In this document: piece after piece, positions 6,839 to 7,900 of the stretch | Layout of the letters: each line of letters begins with the position of its first letter | Position numbering within the stretch: position 1 is the stretch's first letter | Assembly (NCBI GenBank): GCA_002400895.1 | Contig: NVRO01000031.1 | Coordinates: forward strand, 1,031-8,930 | Direction of reading: 5' to 3' | DNA from: Planctomycetota bacterium | GTDB lineage: Bacteria; Planctomycetota; UBA1135 | DNA length: 7,900 nucleotides | Made by a program: the position numbers and the translations under genes | Notes under the pieces: generated by a model | Seen by the model: the letters and a program-made list of their open reading frames with translations, nothing else | What the model was told of the DNA's origin: nothing | Databases searched by the model: none

Positions 6839-7900
6839 CCGAACAGTGGCTCCCCACAAGGCTCGCCGACTGGAGCACCGTCAGCAAAAACTTTCCTTCC
6901 CCGTAACCAGACCTGCTGCGGAAATGCTCGCAACTGGCGACCGTGATAAGGACTCCATTTGGATTTCGACGGCAACCTGGCCTGGTCAACCACCTGTCGG
7001 AGTTCCGGGTCACAGGACACCAGGTCGGCGTCGGCGCCGACTTCGAGCCGCCCCTTGCGCGCCAATCCGAATTCCACTGCAGGGTCACGAGTCACCGCGG
7101 CAAGCGCACGCTCAAGCGACAAGCCAAAGCGGTCATGGACCGAGATCATCAGAGGTAGCAGCAAATCGATACTGGGAAAGCCCGAAGGTGCCTTGGAATA
7201 AGGCCGCGCCTTCTCACTCAACGGATGAGGAGCGTGGTCGGTTCCGACTCCTTGGATTTTTTCTTCGCCCAGTAACTGGATCAGGAGGTCCCGGTCAGTG
7301 CTGTATTTGATTGACGGATTGACCTTGAATCGGTTTTCCGCCATCGCCGCGGCTTCTTCTGCCTCAACCAGTAAATAGTGCGGTGCGGTGGTACAGGTTA
7401 CGGGCTGGCCGGCGGCGGCGGCGGCCAACACCAGTTCCACACCAGCACCAGTGGAAACATGAAACACATGCAAAGTAGCACCGGTTTCAGCGGCCACCTG
7501 AATCGCATCGGTGATGCTCTTCAGTTCCGCTTCCCGCGGTCGCATTAAATCGTGGCGTTCCGCCTGGTCGGGATTGGCAGAATCAGCAGCCCGCCGCATC
7601 ACCCCATCATCCTCGCAGTGCGCCACCACTTTGTGGCCGGCAGCAGCCGCTGCCGAGAAAAGTTGGCGCAGCTCATCCAAGGATTTGACTCCGCCACTTC
7701 CGGTACTGCAACCCAGGAAACATTTAACCGCCGGGACCAGACCCCGCATTTCTTCCATGGCAGCAATCGAGTCGCTGGTCAGACTCCCATAGGGGGCAAA
7801 ATCCACCCGCGACACCCCGCGCAAGTCGGAAAACTTGCGGCGCAACAATTCCGCAGTATCCATCATCGGAGGATTGTTCTGAATCTCCATGACGGTGGTC
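6835..7900 (-). CDS. pyrC: Dihydroorotase-type amidohydrolase, 5' end beyond the window
   Basis: This is a TIM-barrel amidohydrolase, most like class I dihydroorotase, which interconverts carbamoyl-aspartate and dihydroorotate in de novo pyrimidine synthesis. The gene is cut by the right edge. The ATG at 7890 is internal: the frame reads TTVMEIQNNPP, matching the family's GG.TTV..MPN..P segment, so the true start and first metal-binding HxH lie outside. Visible elements (coordinates count Met at 7890 as 1) are AVKCFLG with Lys56, a candidate carbamylated metal-bridging lysine; VVAHCED with His91; RPREAELKSI; LHVFHVSTG with His144; APHYLLV and KVNPSIK; GTDHAPH with Asp218; and the C-terminal KSKWSPYHGRQL...VWLRGRKVF typical of dihydroorotase/allantoinase tails. 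Allantoinase or hydantoinase remains possible, but HVST, the RPREAE motif and the NPSIK region favour dihydroorotase. The TGA overlaps the DUF58 start. I assign pyrC for function; no adjacent pyrB is visible to confirm. Confidence 0.85.
   Translation of the reverse strand, partial: TTVMEIQNNPPMMDTAELLRRKFSDLRGVSRVDFAPYGSLTSDSIAAMEEMRGLVPAVKCFLGCSTGSGGVKSLDELRQLFSAAAAAGHKVVAHCEDDGVMRRAADSANPDQAERHDLMRPREAELKSITDAIQVAAETGATLHVFHVSTGAGVELVLAAAAAGQPVTCTTAPHYLLVEAEEAAAMAENRFKVNPSIKYSTDRDLLIQLLGEEKIQGVGTDHAPHPLSEKARPYSKAPSGFPSIDLLLPLMISVHDRFGLSLERALAAVTRDPAVEFGLARKGRLEVGADADLVSCDPELRQVVDQARLPSKSKWSPYHGRQLRAFPQQVWLRGRKVFADGAPVGEPCGEPLFG

Noticed and set aside
7411..7426. GGC trinucleotide run that might be a microsatellite.
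   Set aside because: It encodes the alanine run LAAAAAGQ inside an ordinary helix of the dihydroorotase and is short.
7888..7890. ATG at 7890 as the start of the dihydroorotase.
   Set aside because: The frame upstream reads TTV and continues the conserved TTV.(M/E).N..P segment, so this Met is internal and the gene is truncated by the window edge.

Overview
This is a 7.9 kb stretch of a moderately GC-rich bacterial chromosome, densely packed with seven protein-coding genes. I see no RNA genes, mobile elements, CRISPR arrays or prophage genes. The lineage cannot be fixed from the sequence. Weak or absent Shine-Dalgarno sites, two apparent TTG starts, a DUF58/BatA-type pair and a long NhaC-family antiporter would fit Planctomycetota or a similar environmental Gram-negative phylum, but that is a low-confidence guess.

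Layout from left to right: (1) a rightward gene for a helical, HEAT-like protein of unknown function, which may begin before the window. (2) A leftward pair: a small membrane-anchored coiled-coil protein, then asparaginyl-tRNA synthetase (asnS), joined by a 4-base ATGA stop/start overlap. (3) A 78-base divergent promoter region. (4) A rightward NhaC-family Na+/H+ antiporter with an extra, probably extracytoplasmic, N-terminal domain. (5) A leftward, tightly overlapping trio: a dihydroorotase-type amidohydrolase cut by the right edge, a DUF58/vWA-like protein, and a BatA-like membrane protein with a shortened vWA-like segment. The antiporter and the last gene of this trio run tail to tail and overlap by 14 bases.

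The housekeeping functions are translation (asnS), pyrimidine synthesis or a related cyclic-amide hydrolysis (the dihydroorotase) and ion homeostasis (the antiporter). The DUF58/BatA-like pair belongs to the broad MoxR/vWA envelope-associated family, but no MoxR ATPase lies in the window. The most notable points are the overlaps tying a metabolic amidohydrolase to the DUF58/BatA-like pair, the shortened vWA segment with a DxTxS motif, and the antiporter's added domain. I found no clear evidence of a new defence or mobile system.
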